A stretch of DNA of 20,349 bases from an uncultured Planctomycetaceae bacterium (lineage in GTDB: Bacteria > Planctomycetota > Planctomycetia > Pirellulales > Pirellulaceae), in NCBI GenBank assembly GCA_937967665.1, contig CALBSZ010000105.1, positions 1 to 20,349 of the forward strand, given 5' to 3'. Below the pieces are notes generated by a model. That model was given only the letters and a program-made list of their open reading frames with translations. It was not told the origin of the DNA and ran no database searches. The translations under genes and the position numbers were made by a program. Below are positions 7,655 through 16,022 of this stretch, piece after piece; position 1 is the first letter of the stretch, and each line of letters starts with the position of its first letter.

Positions 7655-7906
7655 ATGCGAATTGCAAAGATGTTTACACGCCAGCTAAGTTCCGTGGACT
7701 TTGACGCCGGAATGGGCCAACTAGCTTGCTGGGCGGCGTCGCTGCTCATGCTTGTGCTCGGAGTGTTCAAGTTAGTGGCATTGCCATTAACCGAGACCGA
7801 ATTGTTTTTTGGAGTTTTGATCGTGCTGGCCGTTGCACTTCTGGGTGTAAACTTGGGAATGCTCGTTCGCATCGATGGCAAGTTGCATCGGCGGGACAGG
7901 AACTGA
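7655..7906 (+). CDS. Small membrane protein (83 aa)
   Basis: The ATG at 7655 is preceded by AGGAG at 7-base spacing, so this start is chosen over an upstream in-frame ATG at 7571. The product has a soluble N-terminus of about 20 residues and two hydrophobic helices (about residues 28-45 and 49-69). A basic tail ending in HRRDRN suggests that end faces the cytoplasm. No family is recognised. It stands between the WG/CxxCH relic and the broken second Ig-like gene, a position with no counterpart in the intact block upstream. Confidence 0.6.
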   Translation: MRIAKMFTRQLSSVDFDAGMGQLACWAASLLMLVLGVFKLVALPLTETELFFGVLIVLAVALLGVNLGMLVRIDGKLHRRDRN

Positions 7907-7915
7907 TCGCAACCA

Positions 7916-8363
7916 ATGAAAGCCCGAGAGAACCTTGCGATCACCGCCTTGGTGTTTGCCAGCGTAAGCAATGCATCCTCTGCCGCCGAGCCGTCTGATG
8001 GCTGGGGACAAACAGTCAATGGCCTGCGATTGCAGCTCATCGTCGTCCGGGAAGAAATACGTTGTCGGCGAAACGATGGACTTGGTTTTGCTGCTTCAAA
8101 ACATTTCGGACAAAGAAGTCGTCGTGCCGGAGATTTCTCTGATGCCGACGATTGCCAACGGAGAAAGTCATCCTTACGGCGACAAGCACCCATACAATAC
8201 GATGATCAACTTCAAAATCGTCGACGGCGACGCGTGCATACTTCCGATAGAAATGCTTCTGTAGCCTACCCAACCGCTCCCAGCGCCCGATCTGCGTAAC
8301 GGGCACGGCGTGCGTATCCTGTTGGTCCATATTGACTTTACGGGAAGAAAAGCTGACCATTAA
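7916..8363 (+). pseudogene. Second Ig-like secreted protein, frameshifted and with internal stop
   Basis: The ATG at 7916 starts a signal peptide and then a DGWGQTVNGLRLQL segment, a common entry into planctomycetal Ig-like exported domains. That frame degenerates near 8050. The matching continuation (KYVVGET followed by LVLLLQNISDKEVVVP) is in another frame. Removing one base in the GAAGAAA run near 8049-8055 would join them. The second frame runs to a TAG at 8262-8264 and then stays open for 32 plausible codons (around RNGHGVRILLV) to a TAA at 8361-8363. The domain resembles the protein at 6586. Two separate lesions argue for a pseudogene; sequencing error could explain the frameshift but less easily both. 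Confidence 0.65.
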
Positions 8364-8392
8364 ATACAGATGTTCTTCACCGGGAGCCCCTC

Positions 8393-8830
8393 GTGCGGTT
8401 CCCCGTTTCGCAAATTACGACGCTGGCCCTGTTCGTTCACGTCACGTTCGGCTGCTGCTGGCACCATGGACACGCCTGCGTACCGAAAAGAACCGGCGCC
8501 ACGACAGTGGCGGCGGTCTACCACGGGCATGGGCACTGCGAGTCGCACGGGCACGAAGGGGAAGATCCGTCGGACGGCACGTCGTATCCAAGCGATAACG
8601 GTTCCCACGAACACCAATGCCAAGGCTCGGACTGTTCATTCGTATTAACCGAAACATCGCGGCAGCAGCGGTGCGATGGGAACTTTGCGGATTGTCCTTG
8701 GGAATGGGGCGTCGCGACCACGACTCCCGCCACGTTGCCGCAGCCGACTTCTTTCCGGGGCGGCCATGGCGACTTCTACGCGAGCGCACCCCTGCGCGCC
8801 CATCTGCTCTTCAGTGTTTTGCTGATTTGA
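8393..8830 (+). CDS. Exported Cys/His-rich protein at the head of the metal-efflux operon
   Basis: The GTG at 8393 has GGGAG 6 bases upstream. The 145-aa product has a hydrophobic N-terminus ending in a Gly-Cys-Cys at 20-22, which could be a poor lipobox or the end of a signal peptide. A His-rich middle follows (residues 24-28 and 44-55), then spaced cysteines (residues 75-101), and a short hydrophobic C-terminus. The composition fits periplasmic metal binding. It lies 184 bp before the membrane fusion protein gene and in the same direction, as the first gene of the RND operon. A role as a metal buffer or chaperone is inferred from composition and position only. No named family is recognised. 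Confidence 0.55.
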   Translation: MRFPVSQITTLALFVHVTFGCCWHHGHACVPKRTGATTVAAVYHGHGHCESHGHEGEDPSDGTSYPSDNGSHEHQCQGSDCSFVLTETSRQQRCDGNFADCPWEWGVATTTPATLPQPTSFRGGHGDFYASAPLRAHLLFSVLLI

Positions 8831-9014
8831 GCTCTGTTCGCCGTGCGTCGTCTCGCGCATCGGCATGCGCTTCGATTTGGGGGCGCTGTGCGGGACACGT
8901 TTGTGCCCTACGGCTTTGTCACCGCGGCGGCACGTTCTTTGAAGCGGAATTGCCACAGCGCGGTTCGCCGGTGAAGCAGAAACGCTTTCCTGTTGAACGA
9001 CCGGAGTTAATACG

Positions 9015-10433
9015 ATGGACAATCTCTTCACATTTTTAAAGGCACGCTGGATGGCGGTCACGTCGCTGCTGGTCGTGCTGGCCGGTTTGGCGGCCACTGG
9101 TGCCACGTACCCCGTGTGGTTGCCGCGTGTGCAGGAGCTGCTGGCAGCACGGGAACCGGATTCGACCGATGCCCCCGCCGGCCACGACCACTACGACCAC
9201 GGCGACCACCACGACCACGGCGACCACGGCCACGCGGGTCACGACGAAGCCAATTTGCTGGAACTGAGCGAAGTGGCGTGGAAGAACATCGGGCTGAAGA
9301 CAGGTGTTGTCAAACTGCAGACCTATGTCCGAACCGTGTCCGTGCCGGCGATGGTCGTCGAGCGTCCGGGACGGTCTCAGGCAGAGATCACCGCGCCGCT
9401 GACTGGTATCGTCACGCGCGTGTATCCGATCGAGGGTGAAGCGATCCAGCCGGGGCGACCGCTGTTCGACTTGCGGTTGACGCACGAGGACCTGGTGACC
9501 TCGCAGCGCGACTTCCTGCAGTTGGCGCAGGAATTGGACGTGGTCAAACGCGAGATCGCTCGCCTGGACGCGGTCGGCGACGGAGTGATCGCAGGCCGCC
9601 GTGTGCTCGAACAAGAGTACGAGAAAGAGAAAATTGAGGCCGCGCTGCACGCGCAGCGCCAAGGTCTGCTGTTGCACGGGCTGAGCGTGGAGCAGATCGA
9701 CGCGATTCTGTCGTCGAGGCAACTGCTCCCCACGCTCACCGTCGCAGCTCCGCCATTTGACGAAGACGCGGACCATCATGACGTCGCGCACGTCTACCAC
9801 GTTCAGAGCCTCCTGGTCAAACGGGGGCAGGCCGTTTCAGCGGGCCAAACGCTCGCCGTGCTTGCCGACCACTGCCTCCTGTACGTCGAAGGCCAGGCAT
9901 TCGAAGACGACGCCAGGCGTTTGATCCAAGCCGCGCGGGAAGGCTGGCTGATCGATGTCTCCACCGCCACCGACAGTCGAACCGGCCGCGAGACCAGGCA
10001 GCTCAAGGTCTTCTACGTGGCCGATCAGGTGGATCGCGAGTCGCGGGCGTTGCCGTTTTACCTGGTCCTGCCCAACACGCTGCGTCGCGACGAAGTCAGC
10101 GATGGCCACCGCTTCGTCGCCTGGGAGTTTCGTCCTGGCCAACGCATGGAAGTGAGCATTCCGATCGGCCAGCCCTGGAGCAATCAGATTGTCCTGCCAC
10201 CCGAGGCCGTTGTCGACGAGGGAGCGGAAGCTTTCGTCTTCGAACAAAACGGCAACTACTTCGAGCGCGTGCCCGTGCATGTGGCCTATCGCGACAAGGA
10301 TGCGATCGTAGTGGAAAACGATGGCCAGCTGGTCGGCAGCACGCTGGCGATGTCCGGCGCGTACCAGATGCACCTGGCACTGAAGAACCAAGCGGGCGGC
10401 GGCGTCGACCCCCACGCGGGACACAGCCACTAG
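9015..10433 (+). CDS. RND efflux membrane fusion protein, CusB/CzcB type
   Basis: This is the periplasmic adaptor of a heavy-metal RND pump and links the inner-membrane transporter to an outer-membrane channel. The ATG has GGAG at 8-base spacing. One membrane anchor (residues 14-32) is followed by a His/Asp-rich segment (56-77) with nine histidines, probably a metal-binding arm. Next come the barrel-sandwich half-motif (ITAPLTGIVTRVYPIEGEAIQPG), a coiled-coil hairpin (about 155-215), the second lipoyl half (LVKRGQAVSAGQTLAVLAD) and the beta-barrel and membrane-proximal domains. The C-terminus ends in HAGHSH. Length (472 aa) is typical of the family. The RND gene follows after 14 bp, so the two are co-expressed. 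Confidence 0.92.
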   Translation: MDNLFTFLKARWMAVTSLLVVLAGLAATGATYPVWLPRVQELLAAREPDSTDAPAGHDHYDHGDHHDHGDHGHAGHDEANLLELSEVAWKNIGLKTGVVKLQTYVRTVSVPAMVVERPGRSQAEITAPLTGIVTRVYPIEGEAIQPGRPLFDLRLTHEDLVTSQRDFLQLAQELDVVKREIARLDAVGDGVIAGRRVLEQEYEKEKIEAALHAQRQGLLLHGLSVEQIDAILSSRQLLPTLTVAAPPFDEDADHHDVAHVYHVQSLLVKRGQAVSAGQTLAVLADHCLLYVEGQAFEDDARRLIQAAREGWLIDVSTATDSRTGRETRQLKVFYVADQVDRESRALPFYLVLPNTLRRDEVSDGHRFVAWEFRPGQRMEVSIPIGQPWSNQIVLPPEAVVDEGAEAFVFEQNGNYFERVPVHVAYRDKDAIVVENDGQLVGSTLAMSGAYQMHLALKNQAGGGVDPHAGHSH

Positions 10434-10447
10434 GCGAGAGGAAGCCA

Positions 10448-13400
10448 ATGCTCTCAGCACTACTCAACGGGGTCATTCGCTTCGCACTGCGGAATCGCAT
10501 GCTGATTGCCGCCCTGGCGACGTTCGTGCTGCTATATGGCGGCTGGCAGATTTACCAACTGCCGATCGACGTGTTTCCCGACTTGAACCGGCCGCGCGTG
10601 GTCGTGATGACGGAAACGCCCGGGCTGGCACCGGAAGAAGTCGAAACGCTGATCACCTTTCCGCTGGAGACGGCATTGAACGGCGCGACGGGGGTGCAGG
10701 CAGTGCGCACGTCGTCGGGTGTCGGTATCTCCGTGGTCTATATTGAATTCGACTGGGGCACGGACATCTACAACGACCGGCAGATTGTGACGGAACGCCT
10801 GGCCCTGGCAAGCGAGCAGTTACCAGCAGGTGTCAAGCCGCAATTGGCCCCGATCTCGTCGATCATGGGACAGATCGTGATCATAGGCATGTACAGCCGG
10901 CCGACCAACGAGACGTTGGCGTTTACGTTCGCAGGCGCTGTGGCGGACGAATTGAACGCTGAAGAACTGCCGACACCGCTGCGACAGGCATTTAACGCGA
11001 ACGGCCTGCTGCTGTCGGACGAGGTGAAAACGACCGTGCGGCAATTCGGCCGGCGCTGGACGCTGGATGACATCGAAGCGGGCCGCTCGTATACCCTGCG
11101 CCGATCCGGCGATGACCTGGAAGTCCACCGCGCGACCTCACCCATGAAGATGCGGACGCTGGCGGACTGGGTCGTGCGGCAACAGCTATTGACGATTCCC
11201 GGCGTGTCTCAAGTGTTTGTCATGGGGGGCGAACGCAAACAGTTTCAGGTGCTTGTCGATCCCGATCAGCTACTGCGATACGGCGTGACGCTGCACGAGG
11301 TGGAAACCGCGCTGCGGCAGAGTAACCAGAACGCCACCGGCGGTTACCTCGATGAACAAGGACCCAACGAGTACCTCGTGCGGGCGTTGGGTCGCGTCCA
11401 GTCGCTTCGTCAGCTTGAGGAAGTCGTAGTCAAACACCGTGACGGCCGCTCGATCATGCTCCGTCAGATCGCCCGCGTCGTGGAGGGGCCGCAAGTCAAG
11501 CGTGGCGACAGCAGCGCCTACGTCCGTCAAGACGACGGAGAATTCGTGGGCGGTCCCGCTGTCGTACTGACGATCAACAAGCAGCCCGGAGCGGACACGC
11601 GGGCGGTCAGCCAGCAGGTTGTTGAAATGGTCGCCAGGCTCGCCGACCGTCTGCCGCCGGACGTGAGCATCCAGCCGGGGCTTTATCAACAGAAGGCCTT
11701 TATCGACCTGGCGATCGAGAACGTGGTCGAGGCCTTGCGCGACGGTGGCCTGCTGGTCGTGATCATTCTGTTCTTGTTCCTGCTCAATTTCCGCACGACG
11801 TTCATTACGCTCACCGCCATCCCGTTGTCGATCGTCATCACGGGGCTGGTGTTTCAGGCTTTCGGCCTGTCGATCAACACCATGACGCTGGGCGGTCTGG
11901 CCGTCGCGATTGGCGAGTTGGTCGACGACGCGATCGTGGACGTCGAGAACATCTTCCGGCGGCTGCGCGAAAACCGACACGCCGGGAATCCGAAACCCGC
12001 GTTGCTTGTCGTTTTTCAGGCCAGTGTCGAAATCCGCAACTCGATCGTATTCGGCACGATGATCGTCGTGCTCGTATTCATCCCGCTGTTTGCACTGGGC
12101 GGCATGGAAGGCCGCCTATTCACGCCGCTGGGCATTGCCTACATTGTCTCGATCCTTTCGTCGCTGCTGGTGTCGCTGACGGTGACGCCTGCCTTGTCGT
12201 ACTGGCTGCTCAGCAAGGCACGGTTCATGGAACGGGAATCGGAGGGCTTTTTCCTGCGGTTCCTCAAATGGCTGGCCGGCTTCGTCATCCGCGGCAGCCT
12301 CCGAGTGCCGCTGCCGATCCTGGGACTGACCCTCGTGGCCGTCGGGGTCGCGGGGACTGCAGCATTGAATCTAGAAAGCGACTTCCTGCCTCCCTTCGAT
12401 GAAGGGGCCGTGCAGATTAATGTCTTGATGCCGCCCGGCACATCACTGCAGAAGTCCAACGAAGTGGCCAGCATCGCCGACCAGCGATTGCAGGAAATCC
12501 CAGACATCCAGACGCTCGTGCGCAAGACGGGGCGCGCGGAACTGGATGAACATGCCGCAGGGGTCAACGTCTCGGAAATCGTCGCCTCGATCGACCCGCT
12601 TACAACGCGCGGCCGCGAAGAAATCCTCGACGACATTCGCGAAAAGCTTGCCGGTATACCGGGTATCGTCGTCAGCGTCGAGCAGCCGCTGGCCCATTTG
12701 ATTTCCCACATGCTTTCCGGCGTGAAGGCCCAAGTGGCCATCAAGCTGTACGGCGATGACCTTGACATGCTCAGGCGCACGGCCGGCGAAATGAAGGCCG
12801 CTATTGCCGGCGTCCCAGGTGTCAAGGACTTGCAAGTCGAACCACAGGTGACGATTCCCCAAATGCGCATCGAGATCGACGGCCACCAACTCCAACAATA
12901 CGGCCTCACGCGCGGCGACATCACCGAATACGTTGAAACGGCGATGAACGGACAAGTCGTGTCGGAAGTACTGGAAGGACAGCGGAAATTCGATCTCATG
13001 GTGCGGCTCGATGAACCGCACCGCGAAGACTTGGAGACGCTTCGACGGCTAACGATTCATCTGCCCAATGGCGGCACGACGAAACTCGGATCCGTTGCCG
13101 ACATCTATCGCGGTGGCGGCCCGAACACCATCAACCGCGAACAAGTTCGGCGCCGGATCGTGATCCAGTGCAATGTGGGCGATCGCGGACTCGTCGATGT
13201 CGTGCAAGACATCAAACGGCGGCTGCAGCCGGTCGAGGCGTCGTTGCCCAGCGGCTACTTTCTCGAATACGGCGGCCAATTCGAAAGCCAACAGTCCGCC
13301 TCGAGAATGATCGCCGTGCTGTTTGGCATTTCGCTGGTCGGGATGTTTCTCGCTCTGTACACGATGTTCCGCAGCGCGAATCTGGCGTTGCAAGTCATGG

Positions 13401-13897
13401 TGGCACTGCCGATGGCATTTATCGGCAGCGTCGCGGCGCTGTACTTGACCAACCAGACGCTGACCGTCGCGGCGATGGTTGGCTTCATTTCACTGTGCGG
13501 CATCGCATCGCGCAACGGCATCTTGCTGATCAACCACTACTTGCACCTGGTGCAGTACGAAGGTGAAAACTGGACTCGCGACCTGGTCGTGCGGGCTGGC
13601 AAGGAGCGGCTGGCCCCCGTGTTGATGACGGCGCTGACTTCCGGCATCGGCCTCGTGCCGCTGGCGCTGGCGGCGGGGGAACCGGGAAAGGAAATCCTTT
13701 ATCCGGTTGCTACCGTGATCATCGGCGGCGTGATCAGCAGCACGGCATTGGAATTTCTGGTGCGGCCCGCCTTGTTCTGGAAGTTCGGCATCAAGGCCGC
13801 CCAGCGCGTCACGGAAGCAGACCGACAAGAAGTGAAACTGGTCGAGGAAAAGCACGAGCCATACGAACGAAGTCCCGAGGAGGCTGCGAGCGTGTGA
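10448..13897 (+). CDS. Heavy-metal efflux RND transporter, CusA/CzcA family
   Basis: This 1149-aa inner-membrane proton-driven pump exports metal cations from the periplasm or cytoplasm. The start is supported by AGAGGAAG. The first helix lies near residues 15-32 and is followed by the family segment LPIDVFPDLNRP. The mid-membrane motif AIGELVDDAIVDVEN (residues 487-501) carries the acidic residues expected for proton relay. The C-terminal half ends with the helices around residues 955-1115. An unusual stretch of about 80 residues (about 150-232) separates GMYS from MRTLADWVVR, which are adjacent in standard CzcA/CusA. The substrate (Cu/Ag versus Zn/Co/Cd) cannot be set from sequence alone; the histidine-rich partners lean toward a divalent or copper-type metal. 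Confidence 0.93.
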   Translation: MLSALLNGVIRFALRNRMLIAALATFVLLYGGWQIYQLPIDVFPDLNRPRVVVMTETPGLAPEEVETLITFPLETALNGATGVQAVRTSSGVGISVVYIEFDWGTDIYNDRQIVTERLALASEQLPAGVKPQLAPISSIMGQIVIIGMYSRPTNETLAFTFAGAVADELNAEELPTPLRQAFNANGLLLSDEVKTTVRQFGRRWTLDDIEAGRSYTLRRSGDDLEVHRATSPMKMRTLADWVVRQQLLTIPGVSQVFVMGGERKQFQVLVDPDQLLRYGVTLHEVETALRQSNQNATGGYLDEQGPNEYLVRALGRVQSLRQLEEVVVKHRDGRSIMLRQIARVVEGPQVKRGDSSAYVRQDDGEFVGGPAVVLTINKQPGADTRAVSQQVVEMVARLADRLPPDVSIQPGLYQQKAFIDLAIENVVEALRDGGLLVVIILFLFLLNFRTTFITLTAIPLSIVITGLVFQAFGLSINTMTLGGLAVAIGELVDDAIVDVENIFRRLRENRHAGNPKPALLVVFQASVEIRNSIVFGTMIVVLVFIPLFALGGMEGRLFTPLGIAYIVSILSSLLVSLTVTPALSYWLLSKARFMERESEGFFLRFLKWLAGFVIRGSLRVPLPILGLTLVAVGVAGTAALNLESDFLPPFDEGAVQINVLMPPGTSLQKSNEVASIADQRLQEIPDIQTLVRKTGRAELDEHAAGVNVSEIVASIDPLTTRGREEILDDIREKLAGIPGIVVSVEQPLAHLISHMLSGVKAQVAIKLYGDDLDMLRRTAGEMKAAIAGVPGVKDLQVEPQVTIPQMRIEIDGHQLQQYGLTRGDITEYVETAMNGQVVSEVLEGQRKFDLMVRLDEPHREDLETLRRLTIHLPNGGTTKLGSVADIYRGGGPNTINREQVRRRIVIQCNVGDRGLVDVVQDIKRRLQPVEASLPSGYFLEYGGQFESQQSASRMIAVLFGISLVGMFLALYTMFRSANLALQVMVALPMAFIGSVAALYLTNQTLTVAAMVGFISLCGIASRNGILLINHYLHLVQYEGENWTRDLVVRAGKERLAPVLMTALTSGIGLVPLALAAGEPGKEILYPVATVIIGGVISSTALEFLVRPALFWKFGIKAAQRVTEADRQEVKLVEEKHEPYERSPEEAASV

Positions 13898-13945
13898 TTC
13901 GCGGCGTTGTCTGGCACACGGCTTTCAAACAATCAGGAGATGGAT

Positions 13946-14449
13946 ATGAGAAAGGCGAGACATCTGGCGATCGCCACTGCGGCGCTCATGGGGTTGCTGC
14001 CCTTCGGCGGATGCGGCAGTGGGAACAACACGCCATCGCCCGCTCACGACGCAGAAGCGGCGCACGATCACTCACACGAACACGCCACGGAAGGTCCTCA
14101 CGGCGGCCACCTGATCGAACTGGGGCACGATCACAAATTCCATGCGGAACTGGTTGAGGACGATGCCGCCGAGATGATCACGATCTACATTCTTGACGCG
14201 CAATTAAATGAAGTCGTCGTCGACCAGCCGAGCCTGCTTATCTCGCTGACCGCGGACGGGGCTTCGAATTCGTTCGAGTTGCTTGCGGCGAAATCGGACG
14301 GCGCGGCGGGCAGTTCGCGATTCGAGTCTTCGGACAAGGATCTGTTTCAAGCGCTGGCGCAATATGGCGACGTGACCGGCAAGTTACGCGTCACGATCGA
14401 CGGTACACCCTACGTCGGCACACTCGACCACCACGACCACGATCACTAA
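13946..14449 (+). CDS. His-rich lipoprotein linked to the efflux pump
   Basis: The ATG at 13946 has AGGAG 6 bases upstream and is preferred over in-frame starts at 13907 and 13940. The first 22 residues are a signal sequence ending in FGGC, a lipobox-like site with Cys23. HDHSHEH (40-46) and GHDHKFH (60-66) flank a conserved-looking PHGGHLIEL. A beta-rich domain of about 95 residues follows, and the C-terminus is HHDHDH. A periplasmic metal sponge or chaperone that hands metal to the pump, comparable in role to CusF though not related in sequence, is the natural inference from position (48 bp after the RND gene) and composition. Confidence 0.7.
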   Translation: MRKARHLAIATAALMGLLPFGGCGSGNNTPSPAHDAEAAHDHSHEHATEGPHGGHLIELGHDHKFHAELVEDDAAEMITIYILDAQLNEVVVDQPSLLISLTADGASNSFELLAAKSDGAAGSSRFESSDKDLFQALAQYGDVTGKLRVTIDGTPYVGTLDHHDHDH

Positions 14450-14546
14450 CACGACATTGCACATCTCCGCGGCTAGAACGATGCCTTACCATTTCAAGAT
14501 GCCAAGGAGAACGAACCGCTGAGAACGCGGGGACGCGCCGAGTAAC

Positions 14547-14570
14547 GCCGAAAAGGACACCTTTCACGGC
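14547..14570. terminator. Possible hairpin between convergent genes
   Basis: GCCG, an unpaired A, AAAGG, loop ACA, then CCTTT, CA and CGGC can fold into a short stem with a small internal loop. It lies between the convergent ends of the efflux operon and the minus-strand lipoprotein gene, a fitting place for a bidirectional terminator. There is no U-tract on either strand, so the call is weak. Confidence 0.2.
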
Positions 14571-14611
14571 GCAAACCGGCAGAAGCTTGCAGGACACACG
14601 CGCGAACCGAA

Positions 14612-14869
14612 TTACTGCCCTTGATAGTAGCCGGCAGGTGGCGACGCGGGGACGGGAGCGGTCGGCGCTGCCATCGCCGGCACACTCGTGACGACATCAC
14701 AGCTGTCGCAACACGTTTCGACTGCGCAGCAGCAGTCGCAACCACTGGCCAGTGGAGCGACCTGCGGGATGGCGGACGGATACGTGGCCTGAACCGGATA
14801 ATAAGCTCGACGACAGCCGACACTGACAGCCAGCAGGGCCAAGACCAACAGCAGGGAGGTTCTTTTCAT
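14612..14869 (-). CDS. Small cysteine-cluster lipoprotein
   Basis: This is an 85-aa lipoprotein. The frame is open further upstream, but the true start is the ATG at 14869, four bases after the oxidase stop and preceded by AAGGA inside the end of that gene. The signal peptide (residues 4-17) ends in SVGC, with the lipobox Cys at 19. A run of seven cysteines within 13 residues (CDCCC...CC..C) follows, then a Pro/Ala-rich tail. Such clusters bind metals or form disulfides. No family is recognised. It is read with the oxidase gene. Confidence 0.6.
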   Translation of the reverse strand: MKRTSLLLVLALLAVSVGCRRAYYPVQATYPSAIPQVAPLASGCDCCCAVETCCDSCDVVTSVPAMAAPTAPVPASPPAGYYQGQ

Positions 14870-14873
14870 GGAA

Positions 14874-16010
14874 TTAGTTTTCCTTAGGAAGCCGTAAACT
14901 ATCCCGCATAGAGCGGAGAAAATCGATGGGCAGCGAAGTTTGACCTTCCAACGCCAGATCGGCCAGCGCCTGGCCCAGCACGCCCGTGAACTTGAAGCCG
15001 TGCCCGGAAAGCCCGGCGGCAAACGCCACCTGCGGATAGCGTGGATGCCGGTCGACAATGAAGTGCTGGTCCGCCGTCATGGTATAGAAGCAGACGGCGT
15101 GGTTGGTTGCCGTTTCGGACACGCCAGGGAGGTGTTGCTTGGTGAACCCTGCCACGCGCCGCCAATCGGCGGGTTCGCGCCGGCGAGTCTCGTTGGCGAG
15201 ATCCACAATGGGCGTGCCGCCGGTATGTTCGCCCACTTTGATTCCCCGGTCGTCAACCTGCGGGAAACCGTAAAAGATGCCATGGGGCAGTTCATACAGG
15301 TAGGTCGGACAACCTTGCTGGTAGCGTGGATCGTCATTCTGAAACCAGTGCAGGTGTTTCCGCAAGACACGCAATGACAGGTCGACTTCCCGCAGCAACT
15401 CCGCTGACCACGGTCCCGCCGCCATCACCAGGTTACCAGCGTGATAAGTCTGTTGCGACGTCGTCACCGTCACGTCCCCGTTATTGCCCTGCCATGCTTG
15501 CACCACCTCGTTTCGCAAGGTGGCTCCCGCCTTCTCCGCCGCGGACAAGTGGGCCAAGACACATTGTTCGACCAGCAAGTATCCGGCGTCTTGCTCAAAC
15601 ACAGCCACACAGTCTTCCGGTATCGTGAAGGCCGGAAACTCGCGCACCGCTTCGTTGTGAGTCAGCTGCTGGACGGCAAGTTCGTGCTGTTGGGCCGCTG
15701 CCAGGACTCCGGGAACCACGATTCCGTCCGCAGGTCCGATTTCCAGCAGGCCGACGCGATGGAAGAGCTTCTTCTGCACTTCGTTTTCCAGCTCCAGCCA
15801 GAGCGGATAGGCCCGACGCAGCAAGGGGACGTAGTCGGGATGTTCGAAATAGGCTTGCCGGATGACCCGCGTGTGCCCGTGCGAGCTGCCGCGGTCGTGG
15901 CCGCCGGGAAACTGGTCGATGCCCAGTACGCGGACACCGCGGCGGGCAAGATGATAGACGGCGGCGCTGCCTACTCCACCACAGCCGAGGACGATGACAT
16001 CGTACGTCAT
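14874..16010 (-). CDS. solA: FAD-dependent N-methyl-amino-acid oxidase (MTOX/MSOX family)
   Basis: This 378-aa protein is a flavoenzyme that oxidatively demethylates N-methyl amino acids such as N-methyl-L-tryptophan or sarcosine, giving formaldehyde and hydrogen peroxide. The Rossmann motif GCGGVG (9-14) binds the FAD ADP moiety. GSSHGHTRVIRQAY carries the arginines expected near the carboxylate site. IKVGEH carries the Lys and His found in the oxidase active site. CFYTMTADQHFIVD places a Cys at 307, where the family attaches FAD covalently. Length matches the family (about 370-390 aa). The true substrate is uncertain. It follows the 436-aa lipoprotein gene after 12 bp on the minus strand. 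Confidence 0.88.
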   Translation of the reverse strand: MTYDVIVLGCGGVGSAAVYHLARRGVRVLGIDQFPGGHDRGSSHGHTRVIRQAYFEHPDYVPLLRRAYPLWLELENEVQKKLFHRVGLLEIGPADGIVVPGVLAAAQQHELAVQQLTHNEAVREFPAFTIPEDCVAVFEQDAGYLLVEQCVLAHLSAAEKAGATLRNEVVQAWQGNNGDVTVTTSQQTYHAGNLVMAAGPWSAELLREVDLSLRVLRKHLHWFQNDDPRYQQGCPTYLYELPHGIFYGFPQVDDRGIKVGEHTGGTPIVDLANETRRREPADWRRVAGFTKQHLPGVSETATNHAVCFYTMTADQHFIVDRHPRYPQVAFAAGLSGHGFKFTGVLGQALADLALEGQTSLPIDFLRSMRDSLRLPKEN

Positions 16011-16022
16011 GCAGTGCGCCGC

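Noticed and set aside
7582..7704. 40-codon frame beginning MWRSTSKLYITYDDW
   Set aside because: It looks somewhat protein-like but lacks a ribosome binding site and overlaps the well-supported start at 7655.
8332..8366. TTGACT followed by TTAAAT as a promoter for the efflux operon
   Set aside because: The spacer is 22 bp, too long for a standard or MerR-type promoter, and no operator dyad is visible.
8617..9039. 140-aa plus-strand frame spanning the gap before the adaptor gene
   Set aside because: Arg/Ser/Ala-rich shadow of the Cys/His-rich gene that runs into the adaptor start; no start signal.
9170..9245. Repeated CACGACCACGGCGAC units as a tandem or CRISPR-like array
   Set aside because: They encode the in-frame His/Asp-rich arm of the adaptor protein; the repeats are codon-level and have no spacers.
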